From Amyloporia xantha (taxonomy: Eukaryota; Basidiomycota; Agaricomycetes; Polyporales; Adustoporiaceae): 64,000 bases of DNA. The notes under the pieces are model-generated. The model made no database searches and was not told the DNA's origin. It saw only the letters and a list, made by a program, of their open reading frames with translations. Location: NCBI GenBank assembly GCA_036971615.1, contig JAYKKR010000004.1:310001-374000 (forward strand). The letters are read 5' to 3'. Shown here one piece after another: positions 11,259 through 21,873 of this stretch (position 1 is its first letter; every line of letters starts with the position of its first letter). A program made the position numbers and the translations under genes.

Positions 11259-11708
11259 GTCATTTTGCACAATGAAGATGCCGAATTGACAGGGCTAGAA
11301 GGTGAGACACTATACATCATTGATATTAACCGATTCTAATCAAGCTTTGAAGGAACACATATTGGACGGCTTCGAGTTATTTTCAAATTGCCAGAACATC
11401 TGGACAATGCAAATGCGCCATCGTTTTGGCCAAAATGTCCGCTGGCCTATGTGGAATGGTATACTAATCTGAAACCGCCTGCAGAGCCTGCTCACAATAT
11501 GTATGTTGTGAAATGGCTGCTTAGATCAGATGGATCTCCCGTCGGTGCAATTATTCCTCTCACCAGTATCCATCAGAGCTGTATGTTGATTCCAAACTAT
11601 GGTAATAAGGCTCAACAGGACTTGACAAAGGAAAATGTCTTAGATACGTCTTCTAGCTTCTTTTTGAATAGTTGGACGTCTTTGTATACATACAAAACTA
11701 TCTGGTAA

Positions 11709-12283
11709 TAATATCCCGCTTTTTAAGACATCGAGAGACCCTCAGAGCAGTTATAGAAGTGCGCATACCTCCCAGAGCACATAAGAGTGACTGAGGCTAC
11801 TTGCAATTGCTCTGAGCTAACCTTATGTGCTCTGAGAAACCCGCATTATCTGAGAGTAATCTAGAGTACCCTAGAGAAAAAGTGTTTTTCCTGATGGCCT
11901 TCACCCCAAGCACCTTCCTGCAAGCATGTCGGCAAGGTCCAGAGCCAGAGGGGGATGTGACAGTCACCCGAGTCTTGCGCTTTGCCTTGAGAACAGGCAT
12001 AGCTACGTAATATAGTGCAAAAGAAACAACATAAAACCAGAGAGGAGTGACGGCGGTAGCAGGAGTATACAAGGTCATCATCGATGGCAGCGACAACAAC
12101 GCGCGGTGCACACTTAGACCCTCAGTGGCAGGAGTGTCCAAAGGGACCCGACACAGTGGGGCAGCAGCTAGATCGGCCCACCCTTATCGGCGTCGAGGAC
12201 ATCGTTATCAGTGTTAGATAGACTTTATCTACTGATTCTCTTAAAGAGGCAGGAGGGCGCAATATTTACGCTTTTATTGAAGG
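11709..12283. other. Intergenic sequence with an inverted repeat
   Basis: No gene is supported. CAGAGCACATAAG at 11773-11785 is perfectly complementary to CTTATGTGCTCTG at 11822-11834, giving a 13-bp stem with a 36-nt loop. CTCTGAG motifs recur nearby. A 114-codon minus frame (12141-11797) has a hydrophobic segment but no recognised domain or splice context, so I do not call it a gene. The right end of the Plavaka element should lie in this stretch. Confidence 0.4.
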
Positions 12284-12562
12284 TACTGTACCATTTCAAC
12301 CACCAGTTCAGGCACTGTGACATGTGACCAAAAGTTTGGCCAGGTCATCAGTTCAGAGGCTGGAATGGTGCGTGACAGACCCTAAATTTAGGTTCAGACA
12401 CCCCCCATCCAGGGCCATCCTCACTATAGAGGGACCGTGGGAACGTGACATCTAGTAAGCGCTGAAGTTCAAAATATTTTGTGACCATGATATTTGAACT
12501 CAGAGCCCAGTTCAGAGGAGTCCGTGACATGTGACTGAACAAGTGGTCGAAATGGTACAGTA
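12284..12562. mobile_element. 279-bp MITE with TA-flanked inverted ends
   Basis: TACTGTACCATTTC at 12284 is mirrored by GAAATGGTACAGTA ending at 12562. The inverted repeats continue for about 28 bp with few mismatches (CRACCACYWGTTCAG). Taking the outer TA as the target duplication leaves TIRs starting CTGTACCATTTC, as in Tc1/mariner-type MITEs. There is no coding content. It lies immediately left of the larger nested element. Confidence 0.7.
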
Positions 12563-12595
12563 TGAGGCGCAGGAGCATTTAGGGCCCATTAGGGC

Positions 12596-13660
12596 CTGTT
12601 CGGCCACGAAGCGTGAGCTTAGCTTAGACTAAGCGCCCACACAAAAGCTTAGATACAGACATCGCCAAGATGTGACCAATTGTGACCCTCTATGATAGCA
12701 CACATAGTATCAGCAAAATGAGCTTATTTTATGATTATTCCTTTTGGTCTTATTGTGTCTTATTTTACCAAAAGAGGAAACTAAGGCATCAAAATATGAT
12801 GCACAAGTGGTAAGCCTGACACTGCAAAGAAATCACCATTTCACAGGCAGTGAAAAAGGTAAGATAGGCATGGAAAAATATATACTTATGGAACCATTTC
12901 AAGTGAGTTGGAATTGTATGGAATAGTTATCATTTCAAAAGCTATTGTAGAATTGGAAAGTTAAAGTTTAATGTACTAAGTGAGGTTACATAAAAGATAC
13001 ATGAAATTACTGATACATCAGTAAATGCTTCATTCCATTACTTTTAGATAACCTTATTTAGTATGTCAAACTTCAACTTTGTGAATCTCCAACAGGTTTT
13101 CAAAATAATGACATTTCACACAGTCTCAACTCACCTGAGATGCTTTGATAAGTAAACCCTTTCCCACACCTATCTTACCCTTATCACTACCTGTGAAATG
13201 GTGATTTCTTTGCAGTGTGAGTCTCTCGGAACAAATTCCATTGGTTTCCATCATGAGAAGACTGCCCAGCCACTAAGCCGGGTGGCTGTTGTGGCTGACT
13301 GTGGCTGTGGCGCATCTGCTGAGAGGTTGCCGTCGGCCAGAGAGGTCTCTTTGATAGTGTGCGAAACACCTATTACTATTTTGGCTGTAATTCCCTTATA
13401 CAAGATGTCAAAGCCATATGAGGAGAAAAATATTGATAAAATAAATTGTTGGATATTGCTGATATAGGTGTTGGCCACTTGGACGCTGCTACTTTTAGAC
13501 AGCAGCCAAATGATCTGAAGGTCGTAACCTAACCCTAGAACAGGACTTATAGCCACAAAGTCAGGTGAGCGTGACAGCCAGCGCATCTCGGCGATGTCCG
13601 TATCTAAGCTTTTGCGCGGGCGCTTCGTCTAAGCTAAGCTCACGCTTGGTGGCCGAACAG
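12596..13660. mobile_element. 1.07-kb TIR element nested in the left end of the larger element
   Basis: About 71 bp starting CTGTTCGGCCACGAAGCG at 12596 are mirrored, with few mismatches, by sequence ending GGCCGAACAG at 13660. The arms include AGCGTGAGCTTAGCTTAGAC and AAGCTTAGATACRGACATCGCC. Its ends resemble those of the host element (GGGCCTGTTCGG against GGGCCTGTTCTA). The right junction lacks the expected GGCCC-TTA, as if a palindrome formed by the two abutting termini had been deleted. No transposase frame is present. Confidence 0.75.
12818..13213. repeat. Near-complete 0.4-kb palindrome (foldback) inside the nested element
   Basis: CACTGCAAAGAAATCACC at about 12820 and the following ATTTCACAGGYAGTGA and GGTAAGATAGG are mirrored at 13156-13213. 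Farther inward, AAAGTTAAAGTTTAATGTAC near 12957 pairs with sequence near 13040-13080. The centre, 13007-13024, is the hairpin TTACTGATACATCAGTAA. Transcription would give a long hairpin RNA. There are no open frames of note. Confidence 0.75.
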
Positions 13661-16615
13661 TATGGTAAGCGTAACGGTCGTGCTCATGTGATTTGACACT
13701 CCGATGTTCGGCCAGATCGGAAGAGCCCAGGACCCCAGAGAGCTGCGAGATAATGCATAGATCATGCCGTGTGTGACTATACCGCATCCTCAAAATACAT
13801 TGCCCACTAAAAACTCATGGAATACACTTCTTATATTATGCTGCAATACATGTTTCAACATTTACTGTGGGTATTTGAGCAAAGAGACACGTTATGTGCA
13901 GGCAGCACCGGTGGTCAAACACGTTGCACCTAGGCTGTCCAACGAGTCGATTGCCTATTTTGGTGAGCGTCTGGCAAACACCATCGCTCAACAGGGAGAG
14001 GCTTGTCAGTTCGCGCAAGATACTGTTCCACCTCCTCCCGGTCAAATTGGGGTCATTTTTGGCCACAGATATTAAGGACAGCCTTATAGCAGCTTTAGGA
14101 AAAATTTCAACTACATTCTGTGACTTACACCTCAACCTTAAAGGTAGTTGACCTAGTTGGCAATTGTTGCCTGCACCATATGCTAGAGGTGAACCAGGTC
14201 CTTAAATTTCTATCATTTGCCTTGAATATAAATGACTCTTGCATATTATATGAGCAGTCAAATATCCTTGAACAATAATATACTCAGTAAGTGGCATCAT
14301 TTTCTATGGCTTGTCAGGACTCAGAATGGACAGGTGTCAATGACACTCCAAGTAAATGCTTTATATTTGGAAGAGCCATTTGACACAGTATTTGAGGGTA
14401 GTGAGAAAAATCCCAAACACTGAATAGGATTTGTAATATCTTGATGTCAGACTTTGTCAAAAATAACTTGTTGAATATTGGTTGCAATATCATACAAATA
14501 CTAGATGTAACAAAAGCTCCTTCCAAGGTTTTTATAATCCTTGCTGGTGGCATAAGAGAGAGATATTATTTTTTCATCTCTTTGATCCTTCCACCAACAA
14601 TGAAAGCTGCATATAGAGTACTATTTCATCCTATTTAAAATGCCTTAGCTAGGTTGATGGATACATCAGAATAAATAGTACATCTGGACTTTCTATAAAT
14701 TCATTGTGTAGATTAAAATTTATGTCAACATTCTAGTAGTCATTTCTTTTGAGCCTATTCCTGAGGGTGTTTTATGCCTAGATAAGTCCTGGTCACATTT
14801 ATTTTGTCTGTGCCATAGGCTACTTCTGTTAAAATTGCAAGAAGATGAATACCTGCTAGTCTCTAATATGAGACAGGCTAAGACCTGCAAGATGTACTAC
14901 AAAGAGTATAAATAAATTACAAATTGGCACTTCCCTGGAAAGAAGCATCAGGAAAACCCAACTTTTCTCCATCAACTTATCTATCTTAATTTCCTAGACA
15001 AGAAATCCAGAGACTTCTCAGACTATTCAGAAGAATCAAAAAAATCCTGGGAATGTGAATTAGTCTTAGGCAAGAGAAAGAGATAGTAAGTCAATAAGAA
15101 AATTTGGAATTTTACTGATGTCAACAGACATTATATCCTCAGGCTTAAGTTTAGTATAATCCAAGCCATCAGACATTGGATCATGACTCTTGTATATATG
15201 CTTAGACTCATCATTTTGAAACCCTGGAGAGACCAGCCCTTCTGAATTAACAATGCCACTTCATAGCTCTAAATCTGAGAACAATCCAATATGCATTTAC
15301 TGTGTTTGGAAGATTGTGAAATGTACATATAATTTAGAGAAAGAAATTTTGGTAACCCACTGTAGTTCTAGATGAGATTTCCAATATGTGACTGTGTGAA
15401 ATGAGGAAGAAATTTCAATTGTCAATTTTTATATTGTGATAAAGATATTGTGCTTGAACAGTCTATATCATTTCTAATATTTCCTCATGTTTTATAGCAT
15501 GTCTTCAACCATGAGTGGCACACAATAATGAACTTGCAGACATTGAATTTTGAAAATCAGAATCCTCACTAGCACTCAATGGCAAATAGCTGTAAGTTTT
15601 GAGGCTCCAACTACTTCATCTATTTGTACATGAATGGCTCAAATTGCATCCTATATATGTTGAACTACTGCTACCCCAATAAACTGTAAATAAATCTGAC
15701 ACCCTGTAGCCAAAGATGATATCATTGCATATTTGATTATTTGCATCTACATAACAATCACATTTTGGACAATATCAGCATGTTTATTTTCCTCCTAGCC
15801 CTCTCCATTTCTGACTCAATAGATTATAGGAAAGCTACCAGTTGTTTTTTCCTTGTTCCCCTACAGGACAATAAGTTTTCCAAGCAAACAAAAAGCAAAA
15901 AATAAAATAAGAATGGCTTTTCCAGATCCAAGAACAGACCTTGACCATTGGAAGAATAGAGAAAACTGGAGATTCTCTCATTATGATGGGAGATCATGAC
16001 TCATGTCTTTTTTGAATCTATGTACTGATATCTATAAGAGAGAGAGAGCCTGTGAGGAGAAGGGTCAGTGTTGAAGATTTTGAGCACATATTTTTTTCAT
16101 ATATATGTGTATTGTTTATGCTGTGTATCTACTGTGTAATTACTTCTATATACCATGTACCATTTATTAAATACCAAATTTCTATAAATGTACACCCAAT
16201 AGTTGGAGCATTAGCTGTAACCATGAGCATCAGATCAATTTGCATAGCAGGCTTGTATGGAGTCCAATATATCCAATATGATCTGATCTCAACTGTTGGC
16301 ATTGGACATCAGGAGAACTACTTTTTTCCTTCTTTTTCCTTGTCATGTCACAAACACACACTCTTACTCTCTTCTACTTATTGAAAAATTGATTTGACAA
16401 CCAGGAATGATTCATGTTCCAAACTCTCACTTATTTTGATAAGCTGTCTCCTGTGAGCCTTGTTCTGCTGAATGAAAGGCAGGTTTCTGTGGTAATAAGA
16501 TGTGTGAAGCAGAGTTTGAGCTGAAAGCATTGACCACAACCTAAATATGTAAGCTAGCCGATTCATATGATATGTACAGCAGCCAAGGTAAGTTATACAG
16601 CATTTGACTACAACG

Positions 16616-16745
16616 GGCTGTGGTGTAATCTAAAGGCGCCGCGGTTGCGGTGATCAGGGTCTCACAGTCTTCTTATGGAAAGCCGTTGATGCCGTTCGCG
16701 GAAGACGCCGCCTGAGTTCGAAATCAGAGCACGACCGTTACGCTT
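16616..16745 (+). ncRNA. tRNA-like segment at the right end of the PIF-like element
   Basis: GGGCTGTGGTGTAATCTAAA has an A-box-like TGGTGTAATCTAAAGG. About 85 nt downstream, CTGAGTTCGAAATCAGAG contains a B-box-like GTTCGAAATC core that is also a short hairpin. The spacing is long for a tRNA without an intron. I infer a tRNA-derived relic. The downstream GAGCACGACCGTTACG is the element's inverted repeat. Confidence 0.3.
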
Positions 16746-16764
16746 ACCATAGAACAGGCCCTTA

Positions 16765-17048
16765 GGCTGGCATACCCCATGTGTATACCGGGCTAATATG
16801 ATCGGTGAGTCTCGTGACCCAGGTGTAAGGTTCTGGCCGTGTGTATTCAGAGTGCCGCAAAAGGCAATAAATTGGTCTCAGGGTTTTGGCGCCTTGGAAG
16901 GGAATCGCCGAGATAGTACGTGGTGCCGACGTGGTGTGCTGCCTTTCACGTTCCCGCTGCTTTTGAGATTTGTTTCCGAGTACCTTTGAGACTTGAGCTT
17001 GAGCTTGAGCGGGTATTCACTGGGAGTCTTCTTCCGACATCTTTTAGC
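16765..17048 (+). promoter_or_regulatory. Upstream region of SPF1
   Basis: This 284-bp interval separates the repeat island from the SPF1 start codon. No TATA box or known operator stands out. Tandem TTGAGC units (TTGAGCTTGAGCTTGAGC, 16994-17011) are visible. The transcription start must lie in this region because exon 1 ends at 17050. Confidence 0.35.
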
Positions 17049-20000
17049 ATGTAAGCCGAATTTCTATCTTGTCCCCGCCTAATTCCACCTCACTCCCCAT
17101 AGGGTCTCCGTCAGGATTGACTCGGGGGAAATCTCGACGGCTACCCTGCTTGTCGCATTGCCATGGTACATCCATGTCTACACCCTTCCTTGCCTCTCAT
17201 TGTATCCTCTTCTCGCATATACATACTACTTCAAGTATGACGACTGGCTACAAAGCGAAGAATGGACTTTCCTAGCGTGCGTCACGGTCGGACTGACCCA
17301 TGCCCTGAGTTTCCTATTTACAAGGTGGAGTGCGAGTGCCAAGGCTCTCATTACTACTCGGAAGGTAAACAAGTTCATCGCAATCGCACCTTGCACTATT
17401 ATTGAACACATTTGCTGTGCCAGGCGACCTCCCTGGAACACGCGGACTGTATTCGTCTCGTTCCTGCTCCCCATCGTGGCCAGGGAGAAATAGTTCCTCT
17501 TGTCAGGAAAATTGCCTCCGATCCCCTCAGCTTCTCTTTCAACTACCAACGAGACACTTATCTCCTAACGTCCACGTCACCCATCACCTTCTCACGTCTA
17601 CCTTATCCTTCCTTCAGCCGACCGTCACTGTCGACATTCCAATCTCCTAGAGGTCTACTACTGGACGATATCCTCAAATTGACATCCCTATATGGCAAAA
17701 ACGAGTTCGACATTCCAATTCCGTCGTTTTCGGCGCTGTTTGTGGAGCACGCTACTGCGCCCTTCTTCGTGTTCCAGGTGTTTTGTGTTGCACTATGGTG
17801 CTTGGATGAATACTGGTACTACAGTCTTTTCACCCTATTCATGCTTGTGGTCTTCGAATGCACTGTCGTATGGCAGGTATGTCAGCTGTTTTTCGGTGGA
17901 AAACGTTATAAGTCAATTGTATGCATTTGTGTAGCGCTTGAGGACATTGACGGAATTCAGGACAATGTCTGTTGCTCCCTTTCCGATCCAATGTATGCGG
18001 GATGGCAAATGGGCGACGATACAGACCGACGAATTGCTTCCTGGGGACGCTGTCTCCATGAGTATGTTTAGCGTTGCACCCCTGCCTGTGTTTCTAACGT
18101 GTTATGTCTAGTCAGACATCAAGCGGAAACCAACGTCCCTGCTGACATTCTTTTACTTCAAGGCACATGCATTGTCAACGAGGCAATGTTATCTGGGGAG
18201 TCGACACCTTTGTTAAAGGAGTCCATCGCCTTGTTAGAGGGAGACGAGCGACTCGAGGTCGATGGAGCACACAAGAATCATGTATTGTTCAGTGGCACGA
18301 AACTGCTTCAAGCGGACGGTGGTAAACTTGTTCCAGATGGCTTTGCCTACTACTTAGCTCATACTCTAATCATAGGTGACACTCCAGATGGCGGCTGCCT
18401 CGGTGTAGTTCTGCGTACAGGATTCGGCACTGCTCAAGGACAACTCGTCCGTACAATGATATTCTCAACTGAGCGTGTGTCTGCAAACAATGCCGAATCA
18501 TTCCTCTTCATCGGGTTCCTTCTAATTTTCGCAATCGCTGCGAGCTGGTATGTATGGGTCAAAGGTGAGTATCTCCCCGACCTTTGCGATGACCTGCCGG
18601 TCTAATTGTGCGGCAGGCATTGAACGCGAGCTCAAGAAGTCAAAATTGCTGCTGGACTGCATTCTCATCATTACCAGTGTTGTTCCTCCCGAGTTACCCA
18701 TGGAATTATCGCTGTCTGTTAATGCATCCTTGGTCGCACTGTCGAAATATGGTACGTCGTATTGCCTGGTAGCGTAACATTATTCAATCTTACCGATTTC
18801 TCGTAGCTATCTTTTGTACAGAGCCATTCCGTATTCCGTCTGCGGGTCGTGTTGACGTATGCTGTTTTGACAAGACTGGGACAATAACCGCTGAGAACCT
18901 GGTAGTCGAAGGCGTCGCAGGCGTTGAGTCCGTGATCTCTCTTGCATACATGTCTGGTTTATTTACGCTCGTTTTGCAGTCCTGCGGACCGTCTGAAGCT
19001 GGTAGATGTGAAGGAGACGCGCAGAGAGACTGCTCTTACCCTCGCCGCTGCCCACGCCTTGGTCAGGCTTGAGGACGGGACCACTGTAGGCGATCCCATG
19101 GAGAAGATAACCTTGGATGCCTTGAACTGGCAATTGAGTAGAGGTATGCTGTCTGCAGCATCCAATCGTGGTATCGCTAAAGTAATTGCTCAGGGGACAT
19201 TGTCTCGAATGTGGATCCTAACGCTGTACACCGTGGCTCTATTAGCATCCGTCGACGCTTCCAATTCTCCTCTGCTTTGAAGCGCATGTCGACGGTATCA
19301 AGTGTCTCTGGAGGCAAGACCATTGCCGCAGTCAAGGGGGCACCTGAAACGATCAAGTCCATGCTGGCGAACGTGCCGGACTATTATGACGATACCTACA
19401 AATGGTATACGCGACGCGGTAGTCGAGTGCTGGCCCTTGGTTACAAAGAGATGGATAGTATGTCTCAGGACAAGGTTTGTTCACTGCATTCTTTCGATGC
19501 GGATTACTTTCTAAACTCTCAAAATGCTCGCAGATCAATAAGCTGTCCCGAGACCAGGTAGAATGCTCGCTCGAATTCGTTGGCTTTTTGGTTTTCCATT
19601 GTCCTTTGAAACCAGATGCAGTCGATACGCTCAAAATGCTCATAGACTCGTCTCATCGAGTACGTGTTTGGCCAATACACATTAATGTTTACAACCGCTC
19701 ATCGGTTCGATTGTAGTGTGTCATGATCACGGGTGATAACCCTCTCACAGCTGTGCATGTCGCTCGCGACGTGGAGATAGTCGACCGCGATGTGCTCATC
19801 CTGGATCTCAAGGAGGACGCGAAAAATGAAGCCGGTGAGATTTATAGATATTCCCTATTTAATTCAAATTGATCGAATAGCAGACCTCGCGTGGCGAACG
19901 GTGGATGAAAGCAAGATTATCCCGGTAGATCCGTCGGAGCCTTTTGACCAATCTCTATTCCAAACATTTGATATCTGTGTCACGGGAGCTGCCTTAAAGC

Positions 20001-21644
20001 AATATGAAACTCGACCAAGCTGGAATGATCTGGTGCAGAATACTTGGGTCTATGCAAGAGTTGCGCCGTCACAAAAGGAGTTGATCCTCACCAGCCTGAA
20101 GTCGCTCGGCTATATTACCCTGATGGCCGGCGATGGCACCAATGATGTCGGTGCATTGAAACAAGCACATATCGGTGTGGCATTATTGGACGGGACTCCT
20201 GAGGATCTTCAAAAAATTGCCGAGCACCAGAAAAATGAACGTATCAAGAAAGTTTATGAAAGTCAGCTGTCAATCTCGTCGCGCTTTGGACAGCCTCCCC
20301 CGCCTGTACCCGCTGCCATCGCCCATCTCTATCCGGATGTCGTTGAAGCTCAGAAGAAAGTCAGTTCCGAATTCCAAAGTGCTAGGAAAAGGAACCCGAT
20401 GGAAAAGGTTCGCCTCCCATGAAGACAAAACTCGTTAAAATGTACGGATACTGACTCTGTACAGTTTGATCTTGCTTCGATCACCGATAAACTCGCCACG
20501 ATGGAAGACGAAGATGAGGTACCCAAGATAAAATTGGGCGATGCTTCATGCGCTGCTCCATTCACGTCCAAACTTTCCAACGTACAAGCCAGTGAGTACC
20601 CGTGCGCATATTGCTGAACTCATGTCTTGAACATATTTGCAGTCACCCATATTATTCGGCAAGGTCGCTGCACTCTTGTTGCTACGATTCAGATGTACAA
20701 GATTCTAGCTTTGAATTGTCTCATCACCGCATATAGTCTTAGTGTTCAGTATCTTGACGGCATCAAGTTTGGCGATTATCAGGTTACTATAACCGGCATG
20801 TTGATGTCTGTATGCTTCTTGTGCATTTCTCGTGCGAAGGTGAGCCCAAATTGTGATGTCTCAGTACGCTACTTACGGTATGCCTTGCTCGTAGCCTGTT
20901 GAGAAGCTTTCAAGAGAGCGGCCGTTAGGGAACATCTTTAACTTCTATGTTCTCCTCTCCGTTCTTTTGCAGTTTGCCCTCCACATCGCCTCACTGGTAT
21001 ACATAACCTGGCTGTCTCGCCAGTATGAGGAGTGCGTCTTATTTTGTCTGAATTACCGCTGGCACTAACTGCTCGATCTTACGCAGACTGGGGCCTGTTG
21101 ACCTTGAAGCCAAGTTCGAGCCTAACCTCTTAAACACGGCAATTTACCTTCTCAGCCTGTCGCAGCAAGTTTCTACGTTTGCTATTAATTATCAGGTTGG
21201 CATACCAGTTTGAGATTGCTGCCAGGGACATGATATTGATCCATTATTAGGGACGTCCGTTTAGAGAGGGGATCCGAGAAAATCCTGCCCTTTTCTGGGG
21301 ATTGGTCGGCGCCAGTGCTGTTGCTTTCTCTGGAGCAACTGACTTCGTTCCCGAGTTGAATCGCTGGTTACAGATCGTAGAGATGGATAAACTCGTACGC
21401 AATATCAGACAATCTCGTGTGAGGCCGAGCTAATTGGTGCCCTTTGCAGTTCGAGATCAAATTGACAAGCACCATGGTTATCGACTTCGCTGGCTGTTGG
21501 CTCATTGAGATAGTCTGCAAACACTTATTTGCTGATCTTAAACCTAAGGCGATGATTACACGGGGAAGAGAGCGCAGGGATGCTCGGAGGAAGCTAGAGA
21601 CAGAGGACTTGCTACGGAACGAGACTAGCAAGAAAAACCAATGA
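17049..21644 (+). CDS. SPF1: P5A-type ATPase (SPF1/CATP-8 family), ER transmembrane-helix dislocase
   Basis: The spliced product matches yeast Spf1 from end to end. It has N-terminal membrane segments ([22 protein letters not shown]), GENSFDIP-like [12 protein letters not shown], the actuator-domain motif [14 protein letters not shown] [19 protein letters not shown]4 [11 protein letters not shown], the phosphorylation site [11 protein letters not shown], nucleotide-domain VGDPMEK and [10 protein letters not shown], hinge [16 protein letters not shown], and C-terminal membrane helices. P5A ATPases reside in the ER and extract mis-inserted transmembrane helices. About 18 exons are read. The ATG is split by an intron: AT at 17049-17050, then GTAAGC, resuming with G at 17103. 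A 54-nt intron that keeps frame lies at 18322-18375. No lesion was seen. The stop at 21644 faces the 3' end of the ppo gene 230 bp away. Confidence 0.93.
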
Positions 21645-21873
21645 TTTAGCAATACGATGCCTATCTTATGTTATTCTAGATACCTAATACTGTTCGCATT
21701 CGCAAACCTGTTGAACTTGGGCTTCTCCAGAACGCGCAAGTATCTGTATGCCAAGTCTTTATAAGATCTTTCCATGCCAGGAATATGTACATGTAGGTCG
21801 ACAACAAGTTCAAAAGATGAGGATTTCGCTGCCACGCCCCTCCACCGCGCGGACGGACTGTCCCGTGCCCATG

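Larger units (their letters stand above)
7588..11708 (+). pseudogene. Decayed Plavaka-type (EnSpm/CACTA superfamily) transposase
   Basis: The start MNLFEDERICPACGR opens with a C2H2-like finger (CPAC...H..., residues about 10-31) and an acidic region, as in Plavaka transposases. Exon 1 runs to about 8220, then a GTAAGT intron, exon 2 8274-8569, another intron, and exon 3 from about 8626. Family blocks include ATDKTQLTQFTGG (containing a probable catalytic Asp), YPVYLMLGN, KPSLHACVLLGYL, a CPKCRCP zinc-knuckle-like motif, TPDVLHQLYQGVFKH, NIPKFHSLMHY, LGTTDNYNTEMFERLH-like and the C-terminal GRLRVIFKLP/AYVEWYT block after an intron near 11299-11350. Four lesions kill it: an in-frame TGA at 8758-8760 where the family has Arg, an extra T in the T run 8801-8805, a 1.0-kb insertion at 9674-10687, and a 29-bp tandem duplication at 11201-11258. 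It cannot make a full protein. Confidence 0.85.
12592..16761. mobile_element. 4.2-kb PIF/Harbinger-like non-autonomous element, TTA target duplication
   Basis: The right end, read inward on minus, is GGGCCTGTTCTATGGTAAGC followed by GTAACGGTCGTGCTC. The left end has the same GGGCCTGTTC at 12592-12601 and the continuation TATGGTAAGCGTAACGGTCG at 13661, displaced by an inner element. TTA lies immediately outside both ends (12589-12591 and 16762-16764). GGGCCTGTT-type termini and a TTA duplication are typical of PIF/Harbinger and Tourist MITEs. The interior 13700-16600 is strongly AT-rich with only short frames and no recognisable DDE transposase, so the element is non-autonomous or decayed. Confidence 0.75.

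Noticed and set aside
13764..14151. Overlapping 85-103-codon frames as a gene
   Set aside because: No domain, no coherent splice pattern, and they lie inside the AT-rich non-autonomous element.
18322..18375. Insertion [16 protein letters not shown] in SPF1
   Set aside because: These 54 nt have GTAAAC, a CTAAT branch-like site and CATAG. Removing them restores the conserved join, so this is an intron.
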